Below are positions 1 through 8,453 of a stretch of 64,000 nucleotides of DNA, in pieces. The notes under the pieces were generated by a model. It was not told where the DNA came from and ran no database searches. It saw nothing but the letters and a program-made list of their open reading frames with translations. The stretch comes from SMYC01 sp965197495 (GTDB taxonomy: Bacteria > Acidobacteriota > Vicinamibacteria > Marinacidobacterales > SMYC01): positions 2,542,001 to 2,606,000 of the forward strand of contig OZ240210.1 of NCBI GenBank assembly GCA_965197495.1. Reading direction: 5' to 3'. A program made the position numbers and the translations under genes. The stretch's first letter is position 1, and every line of letters begins with the position of its first letter.

Positions 1-171
1 CACGGCCCGATCTTGTTGCAACGCACGGTACCCGTCCTCGAAGATGACACCGAAGACACCCTCTCGGCCCGCATCCTCGAACAAGAGCACAAGCTCTACC
101 CCGAAGCCGTCCGGCTCGTGCTCGATGGAAAAGTGCGCGTCGAGGGACGGCGCGCCATTATCGAAACATGA
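1..171 (+). CDS. purN: Phosphoribosylglycinamide formyltransferase, C-terminal part
   Basis: The open frame from base 1 encodes the last 56 residues of a PurN-like protein, which transfers a formyl group from 10-formyl-THF to GAR in purine synthesis. The visible piece has the family's closing pattern: GPILLQRTVPV, then a DTEDTLSARILEQEHKLYPEA stretch and the ending VRVEGRR. The 5' part lies outside the window. The stop codon overlaps the tyrS start by ATGA, so the two are probably co-transcribed. The assignment rests on a C-terminal fragment only. Confidence 0.8.
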   Translation, partial: HGPILLQRTVPVLEDDTEDTLSARILEQEHKLYPEAVRLVLDGKVRVEGRRAIIET

Positions 172-1349
172 ACCTTGATATTGACGAGCAAATCGCATAC
201 CTGACCAAAGGCACGGTCGACGCCGTCCGGACGGAGGAGCTGAAGAAAAAGCTCGAGTCGGGAAAGAAGCTGAAAGTCAAAGTCGGCTTCGACCCATCGG
301 CTCCCGACATCCATCTAGGCCATACCGTGCTCATGCGGAAGATGAAGCACTTCCAGGACCTCGGCCACGACGTCGTCTTCCTGATTGGCGACTTCACGGG
401 GCTCATCGGAGACCCGACCGGAAAGTCGAAGACTCGCCCGCAGCTGACGCGTGAAGAGATCAACAAAAACGCGGAGACGTACAAAGAGCAAGTCTTCAAG
501 ATCCTCGACGCGGAGAAGACCATCGTCGACTTCAACAGCCGGTGGCTCGGTGAGCTCGGAAGCGAAGGCCTCATCCGCCTCGCTTCGCGCTACACCGTTG
601 CGCGCATGCTCGAGCGCGACGATTTCAAGAAGCGCTACGGATCAGGGCAGCCCATCGGCGTCCACGAGTTTTTATACCCGCTCGCGCAGGCCTATGACTC
701 GGTTTTCTTGAAAGCCGATTTCGAGCTCGGCGGAACCGACCAGCTCTTCAACCTTCTCGTCGGCCGCGACATCATGCGCGAATACGATCTCGAGCCCCAG
801 GTTGTGATGACGACGCCGCTTCTCGAGGGCCTCGACGGCGTCGAGAAGATGTCGAAGAGCCTCGACAACTATGTCGGCGTGACCGAGCCCCCGAACGAGA
901 TGTTCGGCAAGCTCATGTCGATCTCCGACGAGCTCATGTGGAAGTACTACGAGCATCTCACGGAGATGAGCGTCAAGGAGATCGAGGCGCTCGACGCACA
1001 AGGCGACCCGATGGGCGCCAAGATGGGGCTCGCCAAGCGCATCATCACCGATTTCCACTCCGCCGCCGCCGCCGACGAAGCCCAACGCCACTTCGACGCG
1101 GTGATCCGCAAAAAGGAGATCCCGGACGACATTCCGGAGCACGAGGCGGGCTCGGAGCCGGTCCAGCTCTCCCGCCTGATGGCGGACGCGAAGCTCGTGG
1201 GGTCACGGAACGAGGCCCGCCGTCTCATCCAGCAAGGCGCCGTCTCGATCGACGGCGAGCGCGTATCCGAGGATCGCGAAGTGTCCGGACCCGGAGAGTT
1301 CGTTCTCAAGGCCGGCAAACGGCGTTTCCTGAAGGTAGCCTTTAGATAG
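168..1349 (+). CDS. tyrS: Tyrosyl-tRNA synthetase
   Basis: This cytoplasmic class I aminoacyl-tRNA synthetase charges tRNA-Tyr with tyrosine. The 393-residue protein has the HIGH signature as HLGH at residues 49-52 and the KMSKS loop at residues 227-231. A C-terminal S4 RNA-binding domain occupies roughly residues 330-393 (QLSRLMADAKLVGSRNEARR region). Length and domain order match the bacterial TyrZ-like group with KMSKS rather than KFGKT. The start overlaps the purN stop by 4 nt (ATGA), which supports translational coupling. No defects are seen. Confidence 0.96.
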   Translation: MNLDIDEQIAYLTKGTVDAVRTEELKKKLESGKKLKVKVGFDPSAPDIHLGHTVLMRKMKHFQDLGHDVVFLIGDFTGLIGDPTGKSKTRPQLTREEINKNAETYKEQVFKILDAEKTIVDFNSRWLGELGSEGLIRLASRYTVARMLERDDFKKRYGSGQPIGVHEFLYPLAQAYDSVFLKADFELGGTDQLFNLLVGRDIMREYDLEPQVVMTTPLLEGLDGVEKMSKSLDNYVGVTEPPNEMFGKLMSISDELMWKYYEHLTEMSVKEIEALDAQGDPMGAKMGLAKRIITDFHSAAAADEAQRHFDAVIRKKEIPDDIPEHEAGSEPVQLSRLMADAKLVGSRNEARRLIQQGAVSIDGERVSEDREVSGPGEFVLKAGKRRFLKVAFR

Positions 1350-1351
1350 CC

Positions 1352-3490
1352 ATGCCTTTATCGCCGGGAACGCGTCTGGGTGTCTACGAAGTTGTGTCAC
1401 CGCTTGGCGCGGGCGGTATGGGAGAAGTTTATCGCGCGCGCGACACGAAGCTCGGACGCGAGGTTGCGATCAAGGTCTTGCCGGAGACCTCTTTGTCCGG
1501 GACAGAGAGCGCCTCGCTCGATTCGAGCGCGAAGCGAAACTCCTCGCTGCGCTGAACCATCCCGCGATCGCGACGCTCTACGGTTTCGAAGACGATTTCC
1601 TCGTCATGGAGCTCGTCGAAGGTGAGACGCTAGCGGAACGGATTGCACGAGGCCCGATCCCGATCGACGAAGCGCTATCTTTGTTTATCCAGATCGCCGA
1701 GGGTCTGGAAGCAGCGTACGAGAAAGCCATCATTCATCGCGACCTGAAGCCCGCGAACATCATGATCACCCCGGAGGGGAAGATCAAGATTCTGGATTTC
1801 GGCCTAGCAAGGCTCGCCGAAGCCGATTCGGATCCGTTGGGCGAAGGCGGCTCGCAGTCTCCGACGTTAACGAAAGGCACTGCGCTCGGGTCGATCATGG
1901 GCACCGCCTCCTACATGAGCCCCGAGCAGGCGCGGGGAAATGTCGTCGACAAACGCTCAGACATTTGGGCCTTTGCGTGCTGCCTCTTCGAAGCGCTTAC
2001 GGGAAAGAAGGTTTTCGAAGGCGAGACCGTCACCGACATCATCGCCGCCGTCGTCAAGAACGAGCCCGGATGGGAACGGCTTCCTGAAAGCACGCCGCGA
2101 GCCGTCGCGCATCTGATGAAGCGGTGCCTCGAGAAGGACCCGCGCGAGAGGCTCCGCGATATTGGCGAAGCGCGGATCGTGCTGGGCAAGACTTCGAGCG
2201 AGCCGGAAGCTCCAGCCGCCGACGTGGTTCCTCCCACCCGTCGCGCCTCAACCTCAATGCCGACGGCACTCTGGACACTCGCGGGGCTTTTGATAGGAGG
2301 CTTGCTGGGCGGGATGGGGGGGAATTACTTGCGGACCGACTCGTCTTTCACTTCGACTTCGCAAGCAGCGCTTTCCCGCTGCGGTCGTCGGTGACTTTCA
2401 AAACCATGCCGTGTCGGTCGTCTCGCCCGATGGCGAGAGTGTTGCTTTCGTTCAAAACGAGCGGCTGTGGATCCGTGATCTGTACCAGATTGCAGCCCGC
2501 GAGATTCCCGACACCGAAGGAGCCACCCTGCCCTTTTGGTCTCCCGATAGCCGAAGAATTGGCTACTTCGTCCCCCAGACACGGGAACTCCAGACGGTGG
2601 ACGCCGGCGGGCAGTCGAAGCGGATCCTCACGAAGCTCCCTAATACGGAGTTCGGGGGGGCCACATGGGGATCCGAGGGCACAATCGTCTTCAGCCGTTT
2701 GACGAAGGGACTTTTTGAAGTCGCTGCGAATGGAAGTCAGCCCTCTCTGCTTCTCGCACCACTCTCAGGGCGAGTTCGGGCTTCAAAATCCGTTTTTCCT
2801 ACCTGAGGGGCGAGGCTTGTTGGTAACGGCGACGGCGAGCTCCGAGGACTACGAATTTCGAGTCCTCCGCTGTACCGGCCAAGAGTGCGCTCCGATCATG
2901 CACTTCGAGGAGGAGATCCACGTCACGTACTCTCCCACGGGGCATCTTCTGTATCATTTCCCATTCGGGCAGCCGGGAATTTGGGCGCTGCCGATCTCGG
3001 TCGTGGACGGGAGCGTTACCGGTCAGCCTTTCAGGCTCTATGAAGACGGGCGCTGTCCCAGCATTTCCAATGATGGAACGTTGATTTATACCTCCGCTGC
3101 CCTGGAGAGGCTGGTTTGGGCGGACCGATCGGGAACGGTTGAAGGACCATAGGGCAGCCCCAGGACCACATCATGGACCCGGCCGTTTCCCCGGATGGCC
3201 TTCTTGTGGCGGTGACCGCCATGGAGAACGGCAATCGAGATATCTGGATTCACGACGCATCGCGAGGGACCAAGAATCGGGTGACCTCCCATCCCGCGGA
3301 GGACTTTCAGCCCGCTTGGTCACCCAACGGAGATTCGCTCATCTTCACCTCGCGGCGGAACGGAATCGGGGACCTCTTTCGGAAAGACGTGGACGGAAGC
3401 GGTGCCGCCCATCCTGTGGTGGCCGGCGCCTTGGGGGAGTTCCAGCCCTTCTGGTCTGCGGACGGAAAGTACTTGGCTTATCTTTCTTGC
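1352..3490 (+). pseudogene. Receptor-type Ser/Thr protein kinase with TolB-like propeller, 5' part (broken)
   Basis: This starts 2 nt after tyrS and matches the intact kinase at 8454. The order is glycine-rich loop (GAGGMGEVYRARD), VAIK lysine, HRDLKPAN catalytic loop, DFG, the GTASYMSPEQARG activation segment, one TM segment (ALWTLAGLLIGGLLGGMG) and PD40/TolB-like repeats with SPDG motifs. The frame is lost at least four times: near 1485-1500, 2340-2400, about 2765, and about 3150. At 3490 the gene is cut by an ISL3-type element. The remainder resumes at 7928 after an 8-bp duplicated target (TCTTTCTT). It is a clear pseudogene; the kinase would have been membrane-anchored with its propeller outside the cytoplasm. 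Confidence 0.9.
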
Positions 3491-3503
3491 CTCTCCTGCC
3501 ATT

Positions 3504-3908
3504 TCAGTGGATCCTCTCGAGGGTGAGACCGCCACAGTTTAGGTAGACGAGACTGATGAGAGCTTCGGCAGAGTGGAGTCCAAAGCTGCGGTGGCTCAGC
3601 AGCCGGATTTTGTTGTTCATTCCTTCGAGTCGGCCGTTGCTGAGTCTCCACGTGACCCACGCGATGACGCCATCGAAGTGGCTGCGGGTCATCTTCGCCG
3701 CGCGTTTGACGGGCTCTATCCTCGAGCTCATAGCGCGCCGCAGCCATCCTCGGAGAAACTTCTTGGCCCATGTCTCGGTTTTGTAGGTGTAGAGGTCCAT
3801 GAAGTCGTCGCGCAGAAGCATGGCGCGGTAGAGGCGACGATTAGCTCGCACCTGCTCGCGGAGCACCCGTTTGTCTTTCGCGCTGCGGTTGTGTTTGGCC
3901 TTGAGAAC
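3504..3908 (-). pseudogene. ISL3-family transposase, C-terminal remnant
   Basis: The reverse strand encodes about the last 135 residues of the same transposase found whole in three other copies here, ending RLEGMNNKIRLLSHRSFGLH through LERIH. Identity to the other copies stops at 3908, where the sequence changes to the end of an IS3-type element. The N-terminal two thirds, including most of the DDE catalytic core, are missing, so this copy cannot encode an active enzyme. Confidence 0.9.
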
Positions 3909-3951
3909 GGTACGTGTCAACAACTTTGAGACACTCGCGAGCTGCATTTAG

Positions 3952-6165
3952 ACTGAAGTTCTGCCCAGTAAGCCCTCCCACGCTTCGGTAAAGTACCTTT
4001 AGTCGCATGGAGTTACAGCGCTAGAGGTGTGATTTTTGCCTGCAATTGGTAGCCATGTTGTATTATATTTATTGTTGTTATATATACCTATATAGTGTAT
4101 ATAGTAGCCATGCACATCGATATCGTGCCCAACCGCAACTCCAAACACGCCGTTTTGCTCCGTGAGTCCTATCGGGATGCCAAGAGCAAGAAACCGCGCA
4201 AGCGCACACTTGCCAACCTGTCCAAACTGCCGAGCGAGCAGGTCGATGCCATCCGACGCATACTCAAGGGGCAAAAGCTCGTTTCGCTCGAAGACGCCTT
4301 CGAAATCGTCGAGAACGGCTCCCGGCACCATGGCCACGTCGACGCGGTGCTCAGTGCCATGAGACAGCTCGGTTTCGAAAAACTCGTTGGCTCTCGACAC
4401 TCACCAGAGCGGGATTTGGTCGTGGCCATGGTAGTCGCCCGGATCCTCGAACCGCAGTCGAAGCTGGCGACTAGCCTGTGGTGGCACACAACCACACTGC
4501 CCGAAATCCTGGGGGTGAGCGATGCCGACGAAGACGATCTCTATGCCGCCATGGACTGGGTTCTCAAACGCCAGGAGGTCATCGAAAAGAAACTCGCGGC
4601 GCGCCATCTCCAAAACGACGGCCTCGCGCTCTATGACCTAACCTCAAGCTACTTCGAGGGGGTGAGTTGTCCGCTGGCCAGGCTCGGATACAACCGTGAC
4701 GGCAAGAAAGGCAAGCTGCAGGTCAACTACGGCCTGCTGACCAACGAACGCGGTATCCCCGTGTCGGTATCCGTCTTTGAGGGCAACACGGGCGATCCCA
4801 AAACGCTGTTGCCTCAGGTAGAAAATGCGCAAGAGCGGTTCGGCATCGAGCAGTTTGTGATGGTGGGCGACCGCGGAATGATCACCCAGACCCAGATCGA
4901 CGAGTTACGGGAGATGGACGGTATCGACTGGATTACCGCTCTGCGTCCCGAACCGATTCGCAAGCTCATTAACGATGGGGTGATCCAGATGGGGCTATTC
5001 GACAGGCGGAACCTGTTTGAGTTGACGCACCCTGATTTCCCCAACGAGAGGCTGGTCGCTTGCCGCAATCCGGAGCTGGCCGAGAGGCGGCGTCACAAGC
5101 GTCGTGCTCTGCTCGAAGCAACCTGCAAGGAGCTGGAGAAGGTTTGTCGGATGGTCGAGCGGCGCCGTTTGCACGGCAAGGAGGACATCCGTGCTACGGT
5201 GAAAAAGCTCCTCAACAAGTACAAGGTCGGCAAGTACTATAGGCTCGACATCCGTGACGACGGTTTCGACTTCGAGCTAGACGAGACAACGATGGCTGCC
5301 GACGCCTCGCGCCTCGCCAACGGCAACTCTGAGCTCGCCAACAAACGGCTCCAGCGGTGGAAGCGACACATGGGGACGATCGTTAAGCAGTTGGAACGGA
5401 TTCGCCAACGGATCGGGCGAGGTCAGCTGCATGGTAAAGATAAAATCGGTGTGCGGGTAGGCAAAGTTCTCAACAAGTACAAAGTCGGCAAGCACTTCAA
5501 GCTGGACATTCGCGACGACCGCTTTAGCTTCGAAATCGACGACACAAAGGTCACTACGGAAGCTGCCCTTGACGGCATCTACGTGATCCGCACCAGTCTT
5601 GCTGAGCAGCGGATGAAAACCGACGACACAGTGCGCAGCTACAAGTTGCTGACCCAGGTCGAGAGGGCGTTTCGTTCCTTCAAGAGCATGGACCTAAAGG
5701 TGCGGCCGATTCGTCACCGGCGCGAAAACCGAGTCCGGGCGCACATCTTCTTGTGCATGCTGGCCTACTACGTCCTGTGGCACATGATGGAGGTTTGGCG
5801 CCCGCTAGTATTCTCTGACGAGGAGCAGCAGGCGAAGGCCGAGCGTGACCCCGTCGCTCCGGCGCAACGCTCCGACGCAGCCCTGCGCAAGATACAAACC
5901 AAGAAGCTTGACGATGGGAGACCAGCTTCCAGCTTCCGCACGCTGCTGCGCCTTCTCAGCAACATCGTCCGAAACAAATGTCGGCGACCGGAAGCCGGAC
6001 CCGACGAGCCCACCTTCGATGTCACGACAACTCCGGACTCGAAACAGCAGAGAGCCTACGACTTGCTCAAAGGTATCACCGTGTAGACAGAAGCCAGCAC
6101 CATTGATTCCATCTATCTTATTGGATCAACACCGGATCTTGGTTTTTTCAGCAAGGAACTTCAGT
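3952..6165 (+). mobile_element. IS1634-like (IS4-superfamily) element inserted in the IS3 element
   Basis: The ends ACTGAAGTTC and GAACTTCAGT form perfect 10-bp terminal inverted repeats, and TTAG is repeated outside both (3948-3951 and 6166-6169). The element is 2214 bp and contains one long transposase gene. An AT-rich leader of about 150 bp (3960-4109), including a TATATA-rich stretch, precedes the gene and probably holds its promoter. It is the youngest insertion of this nest, because it interrupts the IS3 element. Confidence 0.85.
4110..6086 (+). CDS. IS1634-like transposase with an internal duplication
   Basis: This is a DDE transposase of the IS1634/IS4 type, intact over about 658 residues. 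Typical blocks are YDLTSSYFEG, a GDRGMIT motif around the second acidic residue, and YKLLTQVERAFRSFKSMDL around the catalytic glutamate. The ATG at 4110 (MHIDIVPNRNSK) is the likely start; a GTG at 4095 is in frame. A segment of about 80 residues occurs twice in tandem (DNA about 5092-5330 and 5341-5590). Each copy ends with LHGK..I..V.K.LNKYKVGK followed by a LDIRDD block. Related transposases normally carry this segment once, so the protein is longer than usual. Confidence 0.88.
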   Translation: MHIDIVPNRNSKHAVLLRESYRDAKSKKPRKRTLANLSKLPSEQVDAIRRILKGQKLVSLEDAFEIVENGSRHHGHVDAVLSAMRQLGFEKLVGSRHSPERDLVVAMVVARILEPQSKLATSLWWHTTTLPEILGVSDADEDDLYAAMDWVLKRQEVIEKKLAARHLQNDGLALYDLTSSYFEGVSCPLARLGYNRDGKKGKLQVNYGLLTNERGIPVSVSVFEGNTGDPKTLLPQVENAQERFGIEQFVMVGDRGMITQTQIDELREMDGIDWITALRPEPIRKLINDGVIQMGLFDRRNLFELTHPDFPNERLVACRNPELAERRRHKRRALLEATCKELEKVCRMVERRRLHGKEDIRATVKKLLNKYKVGKYYRLDIRDDGFDFELDETTMAADASRLANGNSELANKRLQRWKRHMGTIVKQLERIRQRIGRGQLHGKDKIGVRVGKVLNKYKVGKHFKLDIRDDRFSFEIDDTKVTTEAALDGIYVIRTSLAEQRMKTDDTVRSYKLLTQVERAFRSFKSMDLKVRPIRHRRENRVRAHIFLCMLAYYVLWHMMEVWRPLVFSDEEQQAKAERDPVAPAQRSDAALRKIQTKKLDDGRPASSFRTLLRLLSNIVRNKCRRPEAGPDEPTFDVTTTPDSKQQRAYDLLKGITV

Positions 6166-7361
6166 TTAGTGAGCCTCGATTAGCGTCGGGAGGCTCGTGG
6201 CGCCGGTGCGGTCCACATCTGCATCGATCGAGATCTCGTTTCGTGGAGCAGAAAAAGAGGGTACCCCAGGTATGGACGCCGCCGCGAGAGTGGCTTGTGC
6301 GGCATTCAGGAGCGTCGTTTTCTCCGTCGGCGGGTTGATCCAAGCCTGAGGAGGCAAAACGGGAGGTTGTGGCGTTCCGCGAACGAAGCGTTCGGGATGA
6401 GTCCGATGAGCTTCGAGAAGGATCTGGCGCCGAGCGGTGGTGAGCTGTTCGGCGCGACCATAGTGAACGTCGGCCGGCGTCATGAAGCCGATTCCTGAGT
6501 GCCGGTGCTCGTAGTTGTAGTAGTCGAAGAAACCGCCGCAGAACAGCCGGCCGTCTTCGGCGGAACCAAAACGGCTCGGAAACTGAGGGCAGTACTTCAT
6601 CGTCTTGAACTGGGACTCGGAGTAGGGATTGTCGTTCGAGACGTAAGGTCTGGAGTGGGTCTTGGTAACTCCGAGGTCAGCCAGGAGCAGAGCCACGGGC
6701 TTGCTTCTCATCGAGCTGCCACGGTCCGCGTGAAGGGTGAGCTGGTCGGGTTCAATGTCCTGCTTGCGACAGCTCTCGGCGATGAGGCGTTGCGCGAGCG
6801 CCGCACTTTCTCGGTGAGCCAGCATCCAGCCAACCACGTAGCGGGAGAAGATGTCGAGGATGACGTAGAGGTAGTAGTAGGTCCACTTGACGGGGCCACG
6901 AAGCTTCGTAATATCCCACGACCAAACCTGGTTGGGCGCTTCGGCCAGCAGCTCCGGCTTCGTGTAGTTCGGATGGCGCCGTTGGTTCCGGCGCTCTCGG
7001 ACCTCGCCGTGCTCCTCCAAAATCCGATACATCGTGCGAATCGAGCAGAGGTAGGTTCCCTCGTCCAGAAGCGTGGCCCACACCTGGGCGGGCGCCTTGT
7101 CGACGAACCGCTCACAGTGCGAGGCCCCGAGGACTTCCTCGCGCTCAGTCTCGTCGAGGGCTCGGTGCGGCCGAGGACGCCGCTTCGGTTCGGGCGTCAC
7201 CTGGCGCCTGCGATACAGCGTGGAACGAGCCACACCCAGAGCCTCGCAGGCTTCCGTCGTCTGCCCAATCTGCCCCGCCAGCTCCTCGGCCGCCACCATC
7301 AGTCGTTCTCGTAGCTGTCGAGTGGATTCAGGGGGATCCCCAGTAATTCGGAGGTTTTTTT
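6166..7361 (-). CDS. IS3-family transposase orfB (integrase catalytic domain)
   Basis: The protein has the rve/DDE core: WSWDITKLRGP for the first aspartate, LHADRGSSM for the second, and NDNPYSESQFKTMKY for the glutamate. The frame continues upstream without a good start, as expected if it is expressed by -1 frameshifting from orfA at the A9 run (7355-7363 on this strand). The stop at 6166-6168 coincides with the target duplication of the IS1634-like insertion, so the coding sequence survived the insertion. The enzyme looks complete, but the element's own 3' end is separated from it by 2.2 kb. Confidence 0.88.
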
Positions 7362-7765
7362 TTGGTCTCCAACATCGTCTCCACCCGAGCCAGGCGACGT
7401 TGGAGCCGGGCGTTCTCGCGCTCGAGCTCCTTGACCCGTGGATCCTCGGCCTTTGCCTTCCGGCCTCGCTTTCTCGACGCCAACCCCGCTTTGGCGACCT
7501 CGTCACGTTGGCGGCGCCAACTCGATAAATGCGACGAGTACAGGCCCTCTCGACGCAGAAGAGCAGCAACGTCACCGTCACCCTTGCAGGCATCGGCCTC
7601 ACGCACTATCCGCAGCTTGTACTCCGCGGTAAAGCGTCGACGCTTCGCTTGCTCGCTCACTTCGGGATCCGGGACCCCCGCCGCATCGCGGCCGGCGGGA
7701 TCTCCAGTCTCCCTACGGGCTCCCTCCGATCCCGCCGAGGTCTCTCTCTCAATCAACATACTCAT
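7328..7765 (-). CDS. IS3-family orfA (helix-turn-helix, leucine-zipper protein)
   Basis: The 145-residue protein has an HTH_Tnp-type DNA-binding region (RRRFTAEYKLRIVREADAC onward). A coiled-coil region rich in K, E and R follows (VKELERENARLQRRLARVET). The ORF overlaps orfB in another frame, and the overlap contains a run of nine adenines on the coding strand, the usual arrangement for making the OrfAB fusion transposase. OrfA alone normally acts as a regulator and end-binding partner. The start at 7765 (MSMLIERETS) is followed by a poorly conserved leader. Confidence 0.87.
   Translation of the reverse strand: MSMLIERETSAGSEGARRETGDPAGRDAAGVPDPEVSEQAKRRRFTAEYKLRIVREADACKGDGDVAALLRREGLYSSHLSSWRRQRDEVAKAGLASRKRGRKAKAEDPRVKELERENARLQRRLARVETMLETKKKPPNYWGSP
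7355..7363 (-). promoter_or_regulatory. Probable programmed -1 frameshift site in the IS3 transposase
   Basis: Nine consecutive T on the plus strand give an A9 slippery run in the mRNA, located where the orfA and orfB frames overlap. In IS3-family elements slippage on such A-runs makes the OrfAB fusion. Slippage here is inferred from position and composition only. Confidence 0.6.
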
Positions 7766-7927
7766 GCATTGATCCTCCTCCGCCCTCTACACTAATTTCA
7801 AGGGGCGAAGTGTCTCAGCGATGTTGGACAGAGGGCCCGGAGTTTCCGGCGTTTTCTACAATCGCGGCAGCGTCCATAGGCCATGCCCTCCAACACAAAT
7901 CAGATCCCCCGAAACGACAGGAGAACT

Positions 7928-8450
7928 TCTTTCTTTTGCTCCGAGTGCCGCGGGTGCTCCGCGGAGCATTTGGTACTTGCCTCTTGCGGGAGACAGTGAG
8001 CCTCAGCCTTTCCGGTCCACTTCTTTCGACTTTCATTTCCCTTCTATCTCTCCTGACAACCGTTTCGTTGCTTACATGTCCGACCGCACTGGCCAATTCG
8101 AGATTTACGTGTCCCGATTTCCGGAAGGAGACGAGACCTGGGGCCCCATCTCGGTTGCGGGAGGAATGCAACCCAAGTGGAGCTCTCGCGGGAAGGAACT
8201 CTTTTACGTCGATCCAGGCGGGCTTATGGTGGTTGCGTTCGACGCGGGCCCCGATTTCGTGTGGTCGCCTCCGCGGAGGCTCTTTACCGAAGAGCAAGTG
8301 GGGGCCAAGCTCTATGACTGGAGCGCGCTCCCTGTCAACGTGAGATATGACGTGGCCCCCGGCGGGGACCGCTTCGTGGTGGTGCGGAGTGAGGGAAGCT
8401 CGTACATTACCGTCGTCCAGAACTGGATCGCGGAATTCGAGGACCGCTGA
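7928..8450 (+). pseudogene. Receptor-type Ser/Thr kinase, 3' propeller part (continuation of 1352-3490)
   Basis: After the second TCTTTCTT copy the propeller resumes: SIWYLPLAGDSEPQPF, SISPDNRFVAYMSDRTGQFE, and VSRFPEGDETWGPISVAGG. It ends with the family's closing pattern (VAPGGDRFVVVRSEG, then VVQNWIAEFEDR). It carries no start of its own; an apparent ATG at 7821 belongs to the IS3 end. The stop lies 3 nt before the next kinase gene, so the kinase genes were originally back to back. Confidence 0.88.
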
Positions 8451-8453
8451 ATC

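Larger units (their letters stand above)
3915..7830 (-). mobile_element. IS3-family element interrupted by an IS1634-like element
   Basis: The two outer ends are related inverted repeats: 3915 onward reads TGTCAACAACTTTGAGACAC, and the reverse complement from 7830 reads TGTCCAACATCGCTGAGACA. Between them on the minus strand lie orfA and orfB of an IS3-type transposase. A second element (3952-6165) is inserted just beyond the orfB stop codon, between orfB and the terminal repeat. The element replaced the middle of an older ISL3 copy; no short target duplication is visible, which fits a deletion on insertion or afterwards. Confidence 0.8.
3491..7927. mobile_element. ISL3-family element (copy 1), truncated and filled with nested elements
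   Basis: The left end reads GCCTCTCCTGCCATTTCAGT and the right end, reverse-complemented, reads AGTTCTCCTGTCGTTTCGGG, matching the terminal repeats of the complete copies. The flanks carry the 8-bp repeat TCTTTCTT at 3483-3490 and 7928-7935, so this was one insertion into the kinase gene. Only about 418 bp of the left side and about 90 bp of the right side remain. The middle is replaced by an IS3-type element that itself contains an IS1634-like element. Confidence 0.88.

Noticed and set aside
7821..8450. Apparent 209-codon gene starting in the IS3 end
   Set aside because: The first 35 codons are IS3 and ISL3 terminal sequence; the rest is the 3' part of the split kinase. No native start exists.
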